Assembly: GCF_003075455.1 (NCBI RefSeq)
Contig: NZ_QDAE01000004.1
Coordinates: 124,001 to 188,000 of the forward strand
From: Arthrobacter sp. Bz4
GTDB taxonomy: Bacteria > Actinomycetota > Actinomycetes > Actinomycetales > Micrococcaceae
DNA: 64,000 bases
Direction of reading: 5' to 3'
Shown: in pieces, positions 46,307-55,577 of the stretch
Layout: each line of letters opens with the position of its first letter
Position numbering within the stretch: position 1 is the first letter of the stretch
Made by a program: the position numbers and the translations under genes
The notes under the pieces: generated by a model
Told to the model about the DNA's origin: nothing
The model's database searches: none
The model's input: the letters and a program-made list of their open reading frames with translations, nothing else

Positions 46307-46319
46307 ATTGTTCAACAAT
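46307..46319 (-). promoter_or_regulatory. Palindromic operator before pxpA
   Basis: ATTGTTCAACAAT is a perfect 13-bp palindrome identical in core to the pair at 39212-39248. It lies between the divergent pxpA and the unknown gene starting at 46365, so it could affect both. Confidence 0.7.
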
Positions 46320-46364
46320 TATTCATCCGAGACTTTTGGGCGGCAAGGGTGGCATCATCGATTG

Positions 46365-48092
46365 ATGAGCCCTAAGAGCCGCACGCGCAAGCCGAAATCA
46401 GCGGGCAAGGAGAGGCGAAACGCCCCTCCGCCCAATCCCATCGCCGAACTGTACCGCCGGGTCGCGCCGCATTTCGCTGCGGACTTGGACCAGACGTCGT
46501 CGTTGGAATCGGAGCAGATGGCTTCGGCCGTCTACGCAGGCATGCACCAGACCACCAATCTGGGCGCAGGCATCGACAACACATTGTTCAGCGACTGGGT
46601 GGGCCACGCTGAACGTCAAGCTAATCGGACCTCAGCCGCGGTGCTGTGGGCGATGGCGCAGGTAGTCGATGCGCCCGGTGACGCCCAGGCTGCAGCCGCC
46701 GCCGGACGGCTGGCCGAGGCCGGGGTCGAGCCGCCCGCCTGGCTTGCCCCGCTGCGGAAGCTGGAAGCCACCGCGGCCTGGATGCTTACTGACGTATTCG
46801 GTGACTTCATTGAAATTGTCATCGAGTTCCGCGCCGGGCGACGTAAACATGGTCTGTACCTGAGCATCGACACCAACCATCTGGGCGGCTACGCCACTGA
46901 GGTGTTATTCAGCGACAGTGCACGCGATCTCCTCAAGACCCTTGAACGCTCGGCATTGAGAATGGCTGGGGCAGCGGTGGTGCCGGTTGGACTGCCGGAA
47001 GCACGCCGGCTGGGCCTTGATGCCATCGCGGCCACTGACATCACCAGCAACCCGGAGGTGGGTCCCACCTACGACCAGGACCGGGCTTTGGCGCTGAAGC
47101 GGTTACTCGCGCTGCCGGAGAGCGGCGTCGTCGACCTCAATACGCGGAGGGCGCAGAGCGAAGCCGAAGAACAGGCGCAAATTCAAGCTGATGAGGTTCA
47201 GTCCGAGCGGTTGGTTGCCACCTTCATGCGGGACATTCAACAGGACATAGCTCCTGCATCGGCGCGGGCATTCAAAGAGCAGTTCATTCGCCTTGCCGAC
47301 TTGGCGATTGGCTTTGGCCGTGACTACGACGGCGGCCGGCTGGTGCGTGTGAGTCCGCCGAAAATGGACACATTTGTTGGATGGTTCCTTCCGCGCAAAG
47401 TGATGCTCGACGACGTCGAGTTGGAGGCACTTCCCTGGTTCCTCAACGCGTGGGTTGACTGGTGCGCCGCGCAGATGGGGCTCCCCGAGGCGGCCGTGGA
47501 CTTGCTGGTGGATGCTGTCGGGGAAGCTCTCGACGACGCTGAAGAATTGAGGAACTCGGATGAGGACGAACGGTCACCGGGGATGGCCTTTCTTGAAGGA
47601 CTGGATCTGGCGAACCTTGAGGAGGCGCAGGCTGCGATGGACCGTCGACAACTGGCGATGCCGTACTTTGGCACCTGGATTGGCGACGATGACTACCCGC
47701 AGCTGAACGCGAACAAGCCTCACGAATTGCGGTTGCTGGTGCTGGGGGAGCTGGAGGAACTGCACACGGTGGGAATGGACGAGTATCCTTCCAGTGCCGC
47801 ACCCGATGGTTCTCCGGTGTGGAGCGCTGCGCTGCGTGAACTGGTGGTGTCACAGCTGTGGAACGATGAACCACCTCAAGTGTGGCAAGCAGCTCAGCGA
47901 CTGCGGACACAGGGGCTGGGTCGTGAGGAGATCCTGGATCAACTGCAGGCGGTGCTCGCCGGCCATGTGGATGCGACCAAGGTTCAGCCGGGCTCCGGGT
48001 TTGGCTCGGCTGTGCATATCAAGGGTTACATGGCCGCGCTGGCAGCTGTCGGCGCTGCTGGACGAAAAGGCGGCCACCTTCGGTCGGTATAG
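46365..48092 (+). CDS. Unknown cytosolic protein, about 575 residues
   Basis: No firm family. I start at ATG 46365 (MSPKSRTRKPKSAGKERRNA); the frame is open to 46290. A basic, Pro/Lys-rich N-terminus is followed by a mostly helical acidic protein without signal peptide or membrane segments. The late segment ELVVSQLWNDEPPQVWQAAQ with RLRTQGLGREEILDQL resembles the DUF1841-type helical repeat seen in several uncharacterised bacterial proteins, but I hold this loosely. Ala/Glu-rich composition and codon use fit the surrounding chromosome. It is divergent from pxpA. Confidence 0.6.
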   Translation: MSPKSRTRKPKSAGKERRNAPPPNPIAELYRRVAPHFAADLDQTSSLESEQMASAVYAGMHQTTNLGAGIDNTLFSDWVGHAERQANRTSAAVLWAMAQVVDAPGDAQAAAAAGRLAEAGVEPPAWLAPLRKLEATAAWMLTDVFGDFIEIVIEFRAGRRKHGLYLSIDTNHLGGYATEVLFSDSARDLLKTLERSALRMAGAAVVPVGLPEARRLGLDAIAATDITSNPEVGPTYDQDRALALKRLLALPESGVVDLNTRRAQSEAEEQAQIQADEVQSERLVATFMRDIQQDIAPASARAFKEQFIRLADLAIGFGRDYDGGRLVRVSPPKMDTFVGWFLPRKVMLDDVELEALPWFLNAWVDWCAAQMGLPEAAVDLLVDAVGEALDDAEELRNSDEDERSPGMAFLEGLDLANLEEAQAAMDRRQLAMPYFGTWIGDDDYPQLNANKPHELRLLVLGELEELHTVGMDEYPSSAAPDGSPVWSAALRELVVSQLWNDEPPQVWQAAQRLRTQGLGREEILDQLQAVLAGHVDATKVQPGSGFGSAVHIKGYMAALAAVGAAGRKGGHLRSV

Positions 48093-48121
48093 AGGACCTG
48101 GTTTGGTAGGTGCGGTGCTAT

Positions 48122-48232
48122 ATCCGATTCAAACTGTGCATGCACTGCATCCATTGCATGCACTTTTCGAAACTGAGAATGCATGCATCGCATGCACTGC
48201 ATGCGCCTTTTCAAACGCATACCCTCCCACAC
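48122..48232 (-). repeat. GCATGC-rich dispersed element, copy 1
   Basis: About 111 nt. On the minus strand it contains two related ~27-nt units (each with GCATGC palindromes) 43 nt apart. The copy at 62441-62551 matches it without gaps at roughly three positions in four, with near-identical cores. Here it fills the region before the MFS gene (start 48264), in the opposite orientation. Both copies can be read as a short open frame beginning GTG TGG GAG GG and encoding CMRCMHS and VHAxDAxHA. Whether it is a peptide gene, a regulator array, or a repeat family is open. Confidence 0.7.
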
Positions 48233-48263
48233 ACCCTTAGCCGGTTCCCGCTACGCTCTTCCC

Positions 48264-49574
48264 ATGACTAGCAGCCAACCACCGAAGCGAGCGTTCGCCG
48301 GGCCATCCGCATCGACATCGACATCGGCGGTAACGGCGACGGTCGACATCGTCGCCGTCCAGCGGCGTACCGTCTGGGTGCTGATTGTCGGGCAGATCCT
48401 GGGCGGGATCGGGATCGGGTGCACCGTTTCGATCGGGGCGGTGATGGCCGCCAACATTTCCGGGTCGGATGCGCTGTCCGGTACGGCGACGACGTTGAGC
48501 ACCCTGGGTGCCGCGGCGAGTGCCATTCCGCTGGCGCGGCTCGCGCAACGGCTGGGCCGACGTCGGGCGCTGACCACTGGTGCGCTTCTTGCGGCGACGG
48601 GATCGGTGGTGGCTATTGTTGCCGCGTGGCTGAGCTCGTTCCCTCTGCTGTTGCTTGCTTTCGCCTTTCTCGGCGTGGGCACCGCGGTGAATCTTCAAGC
48701 CCGATTCGCAGCCACCGATCTGGCGAGTTCGCAGCATCGGGGGCGGGACCTCTCCTTGGTGGTCTGGTTCACTACGATCGGCGCTGTGCTGGGGCCGAAT
48801 CTGATCGGGCCGGGGGAGGCGATCGCGTCGACGCTGCAGATGCCCTCGCTCACGGGGTCCTTCCTGATCGCGGTGTTTGCCCAGCTGGCCGCAGCGACGG
48901 TCTACCTGGTGGCGCTGCGCCCCGACCCGTATCTGTTGAGCAAATCCAACGCTCCCGAGAATGGCCTTGAGGCAGCTCCCGGCGCCATCCATGGGCGGGG
49001 TCCGCTGGTGTTTGCCATTGGCTCCATCGCTATCAGCCATGCGGTGATGGTGTCGGTGATGTCCATGACGCCGGTGCACCTGATCAATCACGGCGTCACG
49101 CTGACCATTATTGGATTGACCATCAGCTTGCACATTGCCGGGATGTTTGCGCTGTCGCCGGTGTTCGGGTGGCTCAGCGACAGGGTGGGCCGGGTGGCGA
49201 CCATCCTGATTGGGCAGGGCCTGTTCGCGGTGTCGCTGCCGATCGTTGCGTTGGGCGAGGACGATCCGGTCCTGGTGACCGTGGGACTGGTGTTCCTCGG
49301 ACTGGGCTGGAGTGCGGCCACTGTCGCGGGGTCGGCTCTGGTGGCGGATCTTGCGACCGGTGCTGCCCGGCCGAAGATTCAGGGCCGGACCGACCTCATC
49401 ATGAACCTTGCCGGCGCTGCCGGGGGAGCGGCATCCGGTGTGGCTCTGGTGCTGATTGGCTACGCCGGGTTGGCATGGGCCGCCGGCGTGCTGGTGTTGG
49501 TGGTCGTGGCGGGATCGGTCATTACCAGGTCGGGTGCCACTCGGTCGGATGCTCCGGAAACTAGGTCAGCGTGA
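48264..49574 (+). CDS. MFS transporter
   Basis: 436 residues, 12 hydrophobic segments in two six-helix halves. Loops include RLAQRLGRRRALTTGALLAA between helices 2 and 3 and FGWLSDRVGRVATILIGQGL in the second half, the typical MFS motif A. The N-terminal 45 residues are Ser/Thr/Ala-rich and cytosolic. Similar actinobacterial proteins are drug or metabolite exporters; substrate unknown. ATG 48264 is the first Met consistent with the alignment. The leader contains the GCATGC-rich element, which might control it. Confidence 0.85.
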   Translation: MTSSQPPKRAFAGPSASTSTSAVTATVDIVAVQRRTVWVLIVGQILGGIGIGCTVSIGAVMAANISGSDALSGTATTLSTLGAAASAIPLARLAQRLGRRRALTTGALLAATGSVVAIVAAWLSSFPLLLLAFAFLGVGTAVNLQARFAATDLASSQHRGRDLSLVVWFTTIGAVLGPNLIGPGEAIASTLQMPSLTGSFLIAVFAQLAAATVYLVALRPDPYLLSKSNAPENGLEAAPGAIHGRGPLVFAIGSIAISHAVMVSVMSMTPVHLINHGVTLTIIGLTISLHIAGMFALSPVFGWLSDRVGRVATILIGQGLFAVSLPIVALGEDDPVLVTVGLVFLGLGWSAATVAGSALVADLATGAARPKIQGRTDLIMNLAGAAGGAASGVALVLIGYAGLAWAAGVLVLVVVAGSVITRSGATRSDAPETRSA

Positions 49575-49637
49575 AGCCTTGAGCGCTGACGAGTGCGGTG
49601 GGACACTTGTCGCACCCACTCACCTCTGGGAGTACCC

Positions 49638-50951
49638 ATGGCAGCGGTGCTTGTTTGTTCCACTCCGGTTATCGGCCATATCAACCCGATGGTCGCCGTC
49701 GCGCAGGGTCTTGTTGACCGCGGGCACGACGTCAGATTCCTCACCGGGCGACGTTTCGAGGACCAGGTGGTCGGCGCTGGGGCCACCTTTGTGCCGCTTC
49801 CGGCTGAGGCAGATTTCGATGACACCAAGATCGACGAATCTTTTCCAGGTCGCGTCGGTCTGAAGGGCCCGAAGGGCATCAGATACGACCTGTCGGAGGT
49901 TTTCATTCGCCCGGGGAAGGTTCAATATGAGGCGGTCCAGCGGGTGATCGCCGACCGCCCGGTGGACGTGGTCCTCGCCGAGCCCCTGTTCATGGGTGCG
50001 TCGCTGCTGCTTGCCGGGAATCAGCCGGGCCGGCCCGCCGTCATCAACTGCGGAATTCTGCCGCTCAGCCTGGCCAGCAAGGACACCGCACCGTTTGGAT
50101 TGGGCATCCGACCGATGCCCGGGCCCCTCGGTCGGATCCGGAACCGCGTTCTGCAGTTGGTGAGCGAACGGGTGGTGTTCGCGCCGGTGCAGAAGTATGC
50201 CGACGACGTTGCCCGCAGCACTACCGGAGCAACCATTCCGACCTTCTTCATGGACTGGCCCCGGGCCGCCGACCACCTTGTCCAATTCACTGTCCCAGAG
50301 TTCGAGTACCCCCGCTCGGACCTGCCTGCTACGGTGCATTTCGTGGGACCGGTGTCCCAAGGCGGCCTTCGGACCGGTGCTGCGGGCGCGGTGGGCCTGC
50401 CCGAATGGTGGGGTATGCTCGACGACGATCGGCCAGTCATTCACGTCACCCAGGGGACCGTCGCTAACCAGGACTTCGGTGAGCTGGTGCTTCCCGCTAT
50501 CGAGGGGTTGGCGCACGACGACGTCGTGGTGGTCGTCAGTACCGGAGGTCGTCCCGTGGAGGTGCTCGAAGGGTCATTGCCTTCCAACGTTCGTGTTTCC
50601 TCCTACCTGCCTTATGACGAGCTACTGCCGAAAACCGATGTGCTCGTCACCAATGGTGGCTACGGTGGGGTTCATTTTGCCCTGCGGTACGGCGTCCCTT
50701 TGGTGATGGCCGGTGAAACTGAGGATAAGGCCGAGGTCTCTGCCCGTGTTGCCTGGTCCGGCGCCGGCATCAACCTCCAGACCAAGCGAGCAAGACCGGA
50801 AGTACTCGCTGCGGCAGTCCGAGCCGTGCTTGGCACCCCGTCGTATCGGGAGGCGAGTCAACGGATCGGAGCCTCAATCAGGGAGTCTCCGGGCGTGGGT
50901 GGGCTGGTGGACCTGGTTGAGAGTCTTTATGGTTCGAGGAGTGCTCAGTGA
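49638..50951 (+). CDS. Macrolide-type (GT1) glycosyltransferase
   Basis: 437 residues from ATG 49638 (GGGAG 5 nt upstream). GT-B fold of the MGT/UGT family: LVCSTPVIGHINPMVAVAQG at the N-terminus, and DDRPVIHVTQGTVANQDFGE at the domain boundary. The sugar-nucleotide site is seen in SSYLPYDELLPKTDVLVTNG, GYGGVHFALRYGVPLVMAG and ETEDKAEVSARVAWSGAGI. It transfers a sugar from a UDP- or TDP-donor to a small hydrophobic acceptor, often for detoxification. It follows the MFS gene by 63 nt on the same strand, so modification plus export of a compound is plausible. Confidence 0.85.
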   Translation: MAAVLVCSTPVIGHINPMVAVAQGLVDRGHDVRFLTGRRFEDQVVGAGATFVPLPAEADFDDTKIDESFPGRVGLKGPKGIRYDLSEVFIRPGKVQYEAVQRVIADRPVDVVLAEPLFMGASLLLAGNQPGRPAVINCGILPLSLASKDTAPFGLGIRPMPGPLGRIRNRVLQLVSERVVFAPVQKYADDVARSTTGATIPTFFMDWPRAADHLVQFTVPEFEYPRSDLPATVHFVGPVSQGGLRTGAAGAVGLPEWWGMLDDDRPVIHVTQGTVANQDFGELVLPAIEGLAHDDVVVVVSTGGRPVEVLEGSLPSNVRVSSYLPYDELLPKTDVLVTNGGYGGVHFALRYGVPLVMAGETEDKAEVSARVAWSGAGINLQTKRARPEVLAAAVRAVLGTPSYREASQRIGASIRESPGVGGLVDLVESLYGSRSAQ

Positions 50952-50980
50952 GAGTCTGGGGGATTGTCGTGGCAAGGTGA

Positions 50981-52654
50981 TTAGGGTCGTGACCTGATCT
51001 GCTTTAGGGCTTTGTCCTGCGCGCGCTCGATTGTCGCTGTTCCAGGTAGGGGTGGTGCGGTGGAGTGGTAAGTGTGGCCGGTGGGGGTGGTGACTTTGAG
51101 CCTGTGCCGTGGTCCCGGAACTGCCTGGACTGTCCAGCCCGGGGTTTCTTTGGTGTGGTTGCAGGCTTCGCAGAGTCCTGCCCCGTTCGTGATCGTTGTC
51201 GGTCCGCCGCGATGCCAGGGGATGATGTGGTCGAAGTGGCGGATCGGGGCGTCGCAGTAGGCGGTGCGGCAGGTGTCGTCGCGGGCGGTGATGAACCGGC
51301 GTTGCGCCCGGGTGAAGAGCCGTGCTTTGGAGTCCATCGCCACGAGCTCCCCGGTAGCCGGTGCGGTGTAGAGCCGACGCAACCACACATCGAAAGCGGG
51401 AGCTGTTGCCGGGCCGGTCGAATCTGTTGACCCGGCCGGCTTCTTCGGGCCGGTTGATCCGTTGGTCGTTTTTCCCGTTCGGATGAGGTTTCGTGCCCAG
51501 AGGGAGGGGATGATGCCGTAGCCGGGGATCCTGGCTGGTTCGCCGTCTCCTTGTAGGAGCGCCCGGTCGGTCATGATGACCTGCAACTCGACCCGGCTGA
51601 TACCCCCGGGCACCCCGGTGACACGTTCGACGAGGGTATCGGCCATCACCTGGCCCCGGGACCGGGGGTCCCCGGTAGCCCGGGCCGTGTCCGCATGACG
51701 GGTCAGGGCCGCGTAAGTCGCGACGGCCTCTTTTACGGGGAGTAGCGCAGTGAGGTAGGCCATCGTCTCCGGCGCCGGGCGGATACTCACGCACCGTTCC
51801 GTTACCGCATGGGCGGCCCGGTTCACCACTGAGCGGGGATCCCTGCGGTACGCAGCGGCCTTCGCCGCCGCGATGATCGCCTTGTCCCCGTCGCCGGTGA
51901 ACCTGCCCGTGTCGGGGGCCAGTTCCTCATCGACGCCCGTCCGGTCAGAACTGGAGAGGCAGGCGGTTTCCTTCACCAACAAGGTGGCACGCCACTCATT
52001 GAGCTCACCGTTATGCAGTGCGGCGAGGGTGTGGGGCATCTCCGTGACCAGGGCGCGGGCTAATCCGAGGAGGCGGCTGCCCCGGACCGGGGATTCACGG
52101 CGGGCTAACGCGATCTGCGCCCCCACCCCGTTGCCCCGCTCCGCGGCGGGGACCCCGGCATCGGCCTGGGCTTGGCGCTCGGCCACGTCGACAGCCACCG
52201 CGATCTGGGCCTGCACTCCGGCGATCGCCGATTTCAGGTCCTCCAGCTCACGCAGCTGATCAATCAACCCCGCCGCGTCCGCCGCCGGCTGCAGGGAGTT
52301 GAGGGCTTCGGCTAGCTCCCGGGTGGACCATTCACCGCGACTACGACCGCGACCGCGACCGCCGGACCGGGTGGCCGAGGGGGGTTCACCGGTAGACGCC
52401 GATGTAGACGCAGTAGCGTCAAGGGAAACGCGGCGGCCGGTGGGACTATCAGCCCGAGAAATGCCGCCGTCACGATGACCCTGACCACCGGAACCGGTGA
52501 GGGAACCAGCGACAGGGGCACTGGTTCCGAGGTTGCCGGCGGCATCGGTATTACCACTGGCACCGCCGGAAACAGCACCAGAAGGGCCGCGCGGAGCCGC
52601 TACCCGGGAGGGGAATCCCTTCCGTTCCTGTGATGGAGCTGTGCTGCCGTCCAT
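50981..52654 (-). CDS. DUF222/13E12-family HNH endonuclease
   Basis: About 557 residues from ATG 52654; ATG 52696 is in frame. A low-complexity Gly/Ser/Thr N-terminus comes first. The DUF222 helical domain follows (AALHNGELNEWRATLLVKET, AKAAAYRRDPRSVVNRAAHA, MAYLTALLPVKEAVATYAAL). At the C-terminus an HNH site reads CRTAYCDAPIRHFDHIIPWH with NGAGLCEACNHTKE. These genes are abundant in actinobacteria and some in mycobacteria are SOS-induced. A LexA-like box lies 64 nt upstream. The substrate is unknown. Confidence 0.88.
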   Translation of the reverse strand: MDGSTAPSQERKGFPSRVAAPRGPSGAVSGGASGNTDAAGNLGTSAPVAGSLTGSGGQGHRDGGISRADSPTGRRVSLDATASTSASTGEPPSATRSGGRGRGRSRGEWSTRELAEALNSLQPAADAAGLIDQLRELEDLKSAIAGVQAQIAVAVDVAERQAQADAGVPAAERGNGVGAQIALARRESPVRGSRLLGLARALVTEMPHTLAALHNGELNEWRATLLVKETACLSSSDRTGVDEELAPDTGRFTGDGDKAIIAAAKAAAYRRDPRSVVNRAAHAVTERCVSIRPAPETMAYLTALLPVKEAVATYAALTRHADTARATGDPRSRGQVMADTLVERVTGVPGGISRVELQVIMTDRALLQGDGEPARIPGYGIIPSLWARNLIRTGKTTNGSTGPKKPAGSTDSTGPATAPAFDVWLRRLYTAPATGELVAMDSKARLFTRAQRRFITARDDTCRTAYCDAPIRHFDHIIPWHRGGPTTITNGAGLCEACNHTKETPGWTVQAVPGPRHRLKVTTPTGHTYHSTAPPLPGTATIERAQDKALKQIRSRP

Positions 52655-52717
52655 ACCTCTATTGTCCCAAACCACACCGACAATCCAGGGATTCACAAGC
52701 CTATGTGGATAAATCTC

Positions 52718-52733
52718 TCGAACAAATATTCGA
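52718..52733 (-). promoter_or_regulatory. LexA (SOS) box upstream of the DUF222 HNH gene
   Basis: TCGAACAAATATTCGA matches the actinobacterial LexA site TCGAAC-N4-GTTCGA at 11 of 12 fixed positions, with A for G in the second half. 13E12-family genes are known LexA targets in mycobacteria, so position and partner agree. Confidence 0.7.
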
Positions 52734-52739
52734 ATAAGG

Positions 52740-52873
52740 CTGGAGGCCCGGCTAGGGCTTTAGACAGGATCCATCCGTCGTGCGACTACAGCGACGCCAT
52801 CCGGTTCCTTGCCGATCAGCTGGTGGATGCCCGACCTGTTTGGGCAGCACCCAACGGCGACGCAACCAGTTAA
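52740..52873 (+). other. Possible 3' remnant of a lost gene
   Basis: A + strand frame ending at TAA 52871-52873 reads like a protein tail (DYSDAIRFLADQLVDARPVW, then a stop about ten residues later). It has no start codon or ribosome site. It sits between the SOS box and the amidohydrolase stop. It may be the end of a deleted gene; alternatively the frame is open by chance. Confidence 0.3.
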
Positions 52874-52876
52874 CAA

Positions 52877-54121
52877 TCACACCGTCGGAAACTGCAGCAC
52901 GCCACCCTGATAGACCTGCCCGATCATGGAGCGCAGACCAGCCAGCTGCTCGGTCGATTCCAGTTGGCCGTTAAGCACGACGATGTCGGCTAGGTGCTTC
53001 TCTGCCAACCGGCCGACGGAGTTGAGGGGCGTGATGAGTTCGCCCGGCACCGACGTGGAAGCGGCCAACACCTGCTCAAGGGTCATGCCGGCGTCGGCCA
53101 TCAGAGCGAGTTCCTCCAGGTTGTCGCCGTGCGCGCCGACCCCCGCGTCGGTGCCCATGCCAACCCTGACTCCCGCGGCGATGGCTCGGGCGACCGACTG
53201 GCGGTGGTCTTCCGCCACCTGCTGGGCCTTGTCGATGACCTGTTGCGACAGCCCGCTGGTACCGGATTCGCCCTTGCGGATGACAGCCAGCGGAGCTGAA
53301 AGGGTGGGCACCAGGTAAGCCTTGGTGTCCAGGAACAGCTGGATTGCCTCGTCGGTGAGGTAGATGCCGTGCTCGATGGTCCGCACGCCCGCCCACAGCG
53401 CGTTGATGATCCCGGCGGTGCCTTGCGCGTGGGCCATCACGTATTTGCCCTGCATCCCGGCTTCCTCAACGACGACGGCGATCTCCGCGGGGGTGAACTG
53501 GGAGTGCCGCGGGTCGGTGGTCGGCGAGAGCACCCCGCCGGTCGAGCAGATCTTGATCTGGTCGGCGCCGGCCCGCAGGAGCGTGCGAGTGACCTTCCGG
53601 ACTTCCTCGACGCCGTCGGCGATGCCGCTGGGACGGCCGGGATGAGGCCCAAAGTCGGGGGAGTCGAGTCCCGAGGGGTGCCACAGATCGCCGTGACCAC
53701 CGGTCTGGGACATGATGCTGACGGCGATGCGGAGCCGTGGACCCTTGACGACCCCGGTTTCGACCGCCTGTTTCGCACCCAGGTCAGCGCCACCGGCGTC
53801 GCGCACGGTGGTGACACCTGCGCGGAGGGTTGCCTCGAGGTTCCGCACGGACTCGTAGAATTGCAGGGAGTAGGGATCGACCATCGCCTGGATGGAGCCG
53901 GGAGTGGAGGTCATCACGTGAACGTGCAGGTCGATCAGGCCGGGAAGGACCGTGCGACCAGCACAATCCACCACCGTGGCCTCCGCATACGCGTCGACTG
54001 AACCGGCGTCGCGGCCCACAGCTTCGATCATCCCGTCGCGGATGACGACGTCGGTTTGGCCGGGAAGGAAGCGTTCGCCGTCGAACACATAGCCGTTCTT
54101 CAAAACTGTCGCAAGCGTCAT
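52877..54121 (-). CDS. Amidohydrolase-family protein (imidazolonepropionase/prolidase-like)
   Basis: 414 residues, metal-dependent TIM-barrel hydrolase. Motifs are VLPGLIDLHVHVMTSTP (first metal His pair), ATLRAGVTTVRDAGGADLG, ADQIKICSTGGVLSPTTDP (bridging Lys region), VMAHAQGTAGIINALWAGV, RTIEHGIYL and VGMGTDAGVGAHGDNLEEL (last Asp). It has no signal peptide and acts in the cytosol on a cyclic amide or N-acyl dipeptide; members of this branch are broad. It is monocistronic or coupled loosely to the cyclopropane-synthase gene 55 nt upstream. Confidence 0.87.
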   Translation of the reverse strand: MTLATVLKNGYVFDGERFLPGQTDVVIRDGMIEAVGRDAGSVDAYAEATVVDCAGRTVLPGLIDLHVHVMTSTPGSIQAMVDPYSLQFYESVRNLEATLRAGVTTVRDAGGADLGAKQAVETGVVKGPRLRIAVSIMSQTGGHGDLWHPSGLDSPDFGPHPGRPSGIADGVEEVRKVTRTLLRAGADQIKICSTGGVLSPTTDPRHSQFTPAEIAVVVEEAGMQGKYVMAHAQGTAGIINALWAGVRTIEHGIYLTDEAIQLFLDTKAYLVPTLSAPLAVIRKGESGTSGLSQQVIDKAQQVAEDHRQSVARAIAAGVRVGMGTDAGVGAHGDNLEELALMADAGMTLEQVLAASTSVPGELITPLNSVGRLAEKHLADIVVLNGQLESTEQLAGLRSMIGQVYQGGVLQFPTV

Positions 54122-54176
54122 TGCTGCCTTTCGCGGGTTGACCGCAGCCAGGCGCTGCAGGCGTTTAGCGGCCAGC

Positions 54177-55469
54177 CTACAGCCAATCCGTCCGCCGCAG
54201 CGGCGGCTGGGCCCCGCCGGGACGCTGCACCAACACCTGGTTCACGCCAGTCAGCCCGTTCTCGAATCCCAGTGCGCTGGTCGCCATATAGAGGCGCCAC
54301 ACCCGGGCCCGACCCTCGCTTGTCAGACCGACCGCTTCGTCCCAATGATCTTCAAGGTTCTGCACCCACGCGCGGAGGGTGAGCGCGTAGTGCTGACGCA
54401 ACGCTTCGACGTCGAGCACCTCGAACTTCGCTGACTCCAGGGCGCCGAGCATCACCGTGAGGCTGAGCATCTCGCCGTCGGGAAAGACGTACTTGGGGAT
54501 GAATGAATCGGGGTCCGGGCGCATCGTGTCACCGGCATTCCAGGAGATGGCGTGATTGAGCAGTCGGCCGCCGGGGCGCAGCAGGCCGAACAGGTGGCTC
54601 GAATACCCGGCAATCTGGTCGCGCCCCACATGCTCGGACATGCCGATGGAACTGATCGCGTCGAAAGGGCCGTCGTCAACGTCGCGGTAGTCCTGCACCC
54701 GGATCTCCACCTGCTCGGTGAGCCCGGCCTCGGCCACCCGTTTGCGGGCACGCTCCGCCTGCTCGGCGGACAGGGTGACGCCGACGACGTCGGCCCCGTA
54801 GCGTTCCGCCGCATGCAGCGCGAAACTGCCCCAACCGCAGCCGACATCGAGTACCCGCATCCCCTGTTCCAGGCCGAGTTTCCGGCAGACCAGATCGAGT
54901 TTCGCCTCCTGAGCCGCGTCAAGACCGGTCTCGGGGGAGTCCCAGACCGCGCAGGAGTAGACCATGGACGGGCCGAGGACGAGCGCGTAGAAGTCGTTGC
55001 CGACGTCGTAATGATGGGAGATGGCGACGGCGTCGCGTTTCTTGGAGTGTTTCCGTCCGACCCGGTCGATCGTGATTTCCTCGGGCGGGGGCGCGGGGTT
55101 GCGGCCAATGGCACCGAGCCGGACCGCTATGCGCAGCAACCTGGCGCGCTCGCGGAGGGTCAGGGGGCTGAAGGGTTCCAGTTCGGCGAATTTACCGACG
55201 GCGCTCAGGGCGGTGAAGCTTGTGTAAAGGTCACAGGGAGCATCGATATCGCCGGCGACGTAGGCCCGGCTTAGGCCCAACATGCCGGGAGACCAAAGCA
55301 TTCGCCGCAGTGCTCGCCGGGACCGGAACTCAATCACCGGCGCCTCTGCCGGGCCGGCCGCCGAGCCGTCCCAGGCCCGCAGGCGAAGCGGGATCTGTTC
55401 TGTTCCCAAGACAATCCCCAGCGCCTCGGCCAATAGTGCTGCGGCCCCCCGTGATTTGCTCATAGCCAT
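54177..55469 (-). CDS. Cyclopropane-fatty-acyl-phospholipid synthase family methyltransferase
   Basis: 430 residues from ATG 55469 (GGAG 5 nt upstream). An N-terminal lipid-binding segment (RSRRALRRMLWSPGMLGLSR, YVAGDID) precedes the SAM methyltransferase domain. That domain has HHYDVGNDFYALVLG, YSCAVWDSPETGLDAAQEAK, RVLDVGCGWGSFALHA (SAM motif I), VTLSAEQAERARKRV, SIGMSEHVG and RPGGRLLNHAISW. It modifies unsaturated membrane lipid chains with a methylene or methyl group, as CfaS and the actinobacterial UfaA do. It is divergent from a LacI-type regulator. Confidence 0.9.
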   Translation of the reverse strand: MAMSKSRGAAALLAEALGIVLGTEQIPLRLRAWDGSAAGPAEAPVIEFRSRRALRRMLWSPGMLGLSRAYVAGDIDAPCDLYTSFTALSAVGKFAELEPFSPLTLRERARLLRIAVRLGAIGRNPAPPPEEITIDRVGRKHSKKRDAVAISHHYDVGNDFYALVLGPSMVYSCAVWDSPETGLDAAQEAKLDLVCRKLGLEQGMRVLDVGCGWGSFALHAAERYGADVVGVTLSAEQAERARKRVAEAGLTEQVEIRVQDYRDVDDGPFDAISSIGMSEHVGRDQIAGYSSHLFGLLRPGGRLLNHAISWNAGDTMRPDPDSFIPKYVFPDGEMLSLTVMLGALESAKFEVLDVEALRQHYALTLRAWVQNLEDHWDEAVGLTSEGRARVWRLYMATSALGFENGLTGVNQVLVQRPGGAQPPLRRTDWL

Positions 55470-55577
55470 GTCTACTCCGGTTTTCCCCGGAGGGCTAGGG
55501 CAGTTCGGCCAGCGGCTCGGCGAGGAATGAGCCATTAGGATGGCGGAAGACAGGACTACGGTCCGGAGGAGAGCGGA

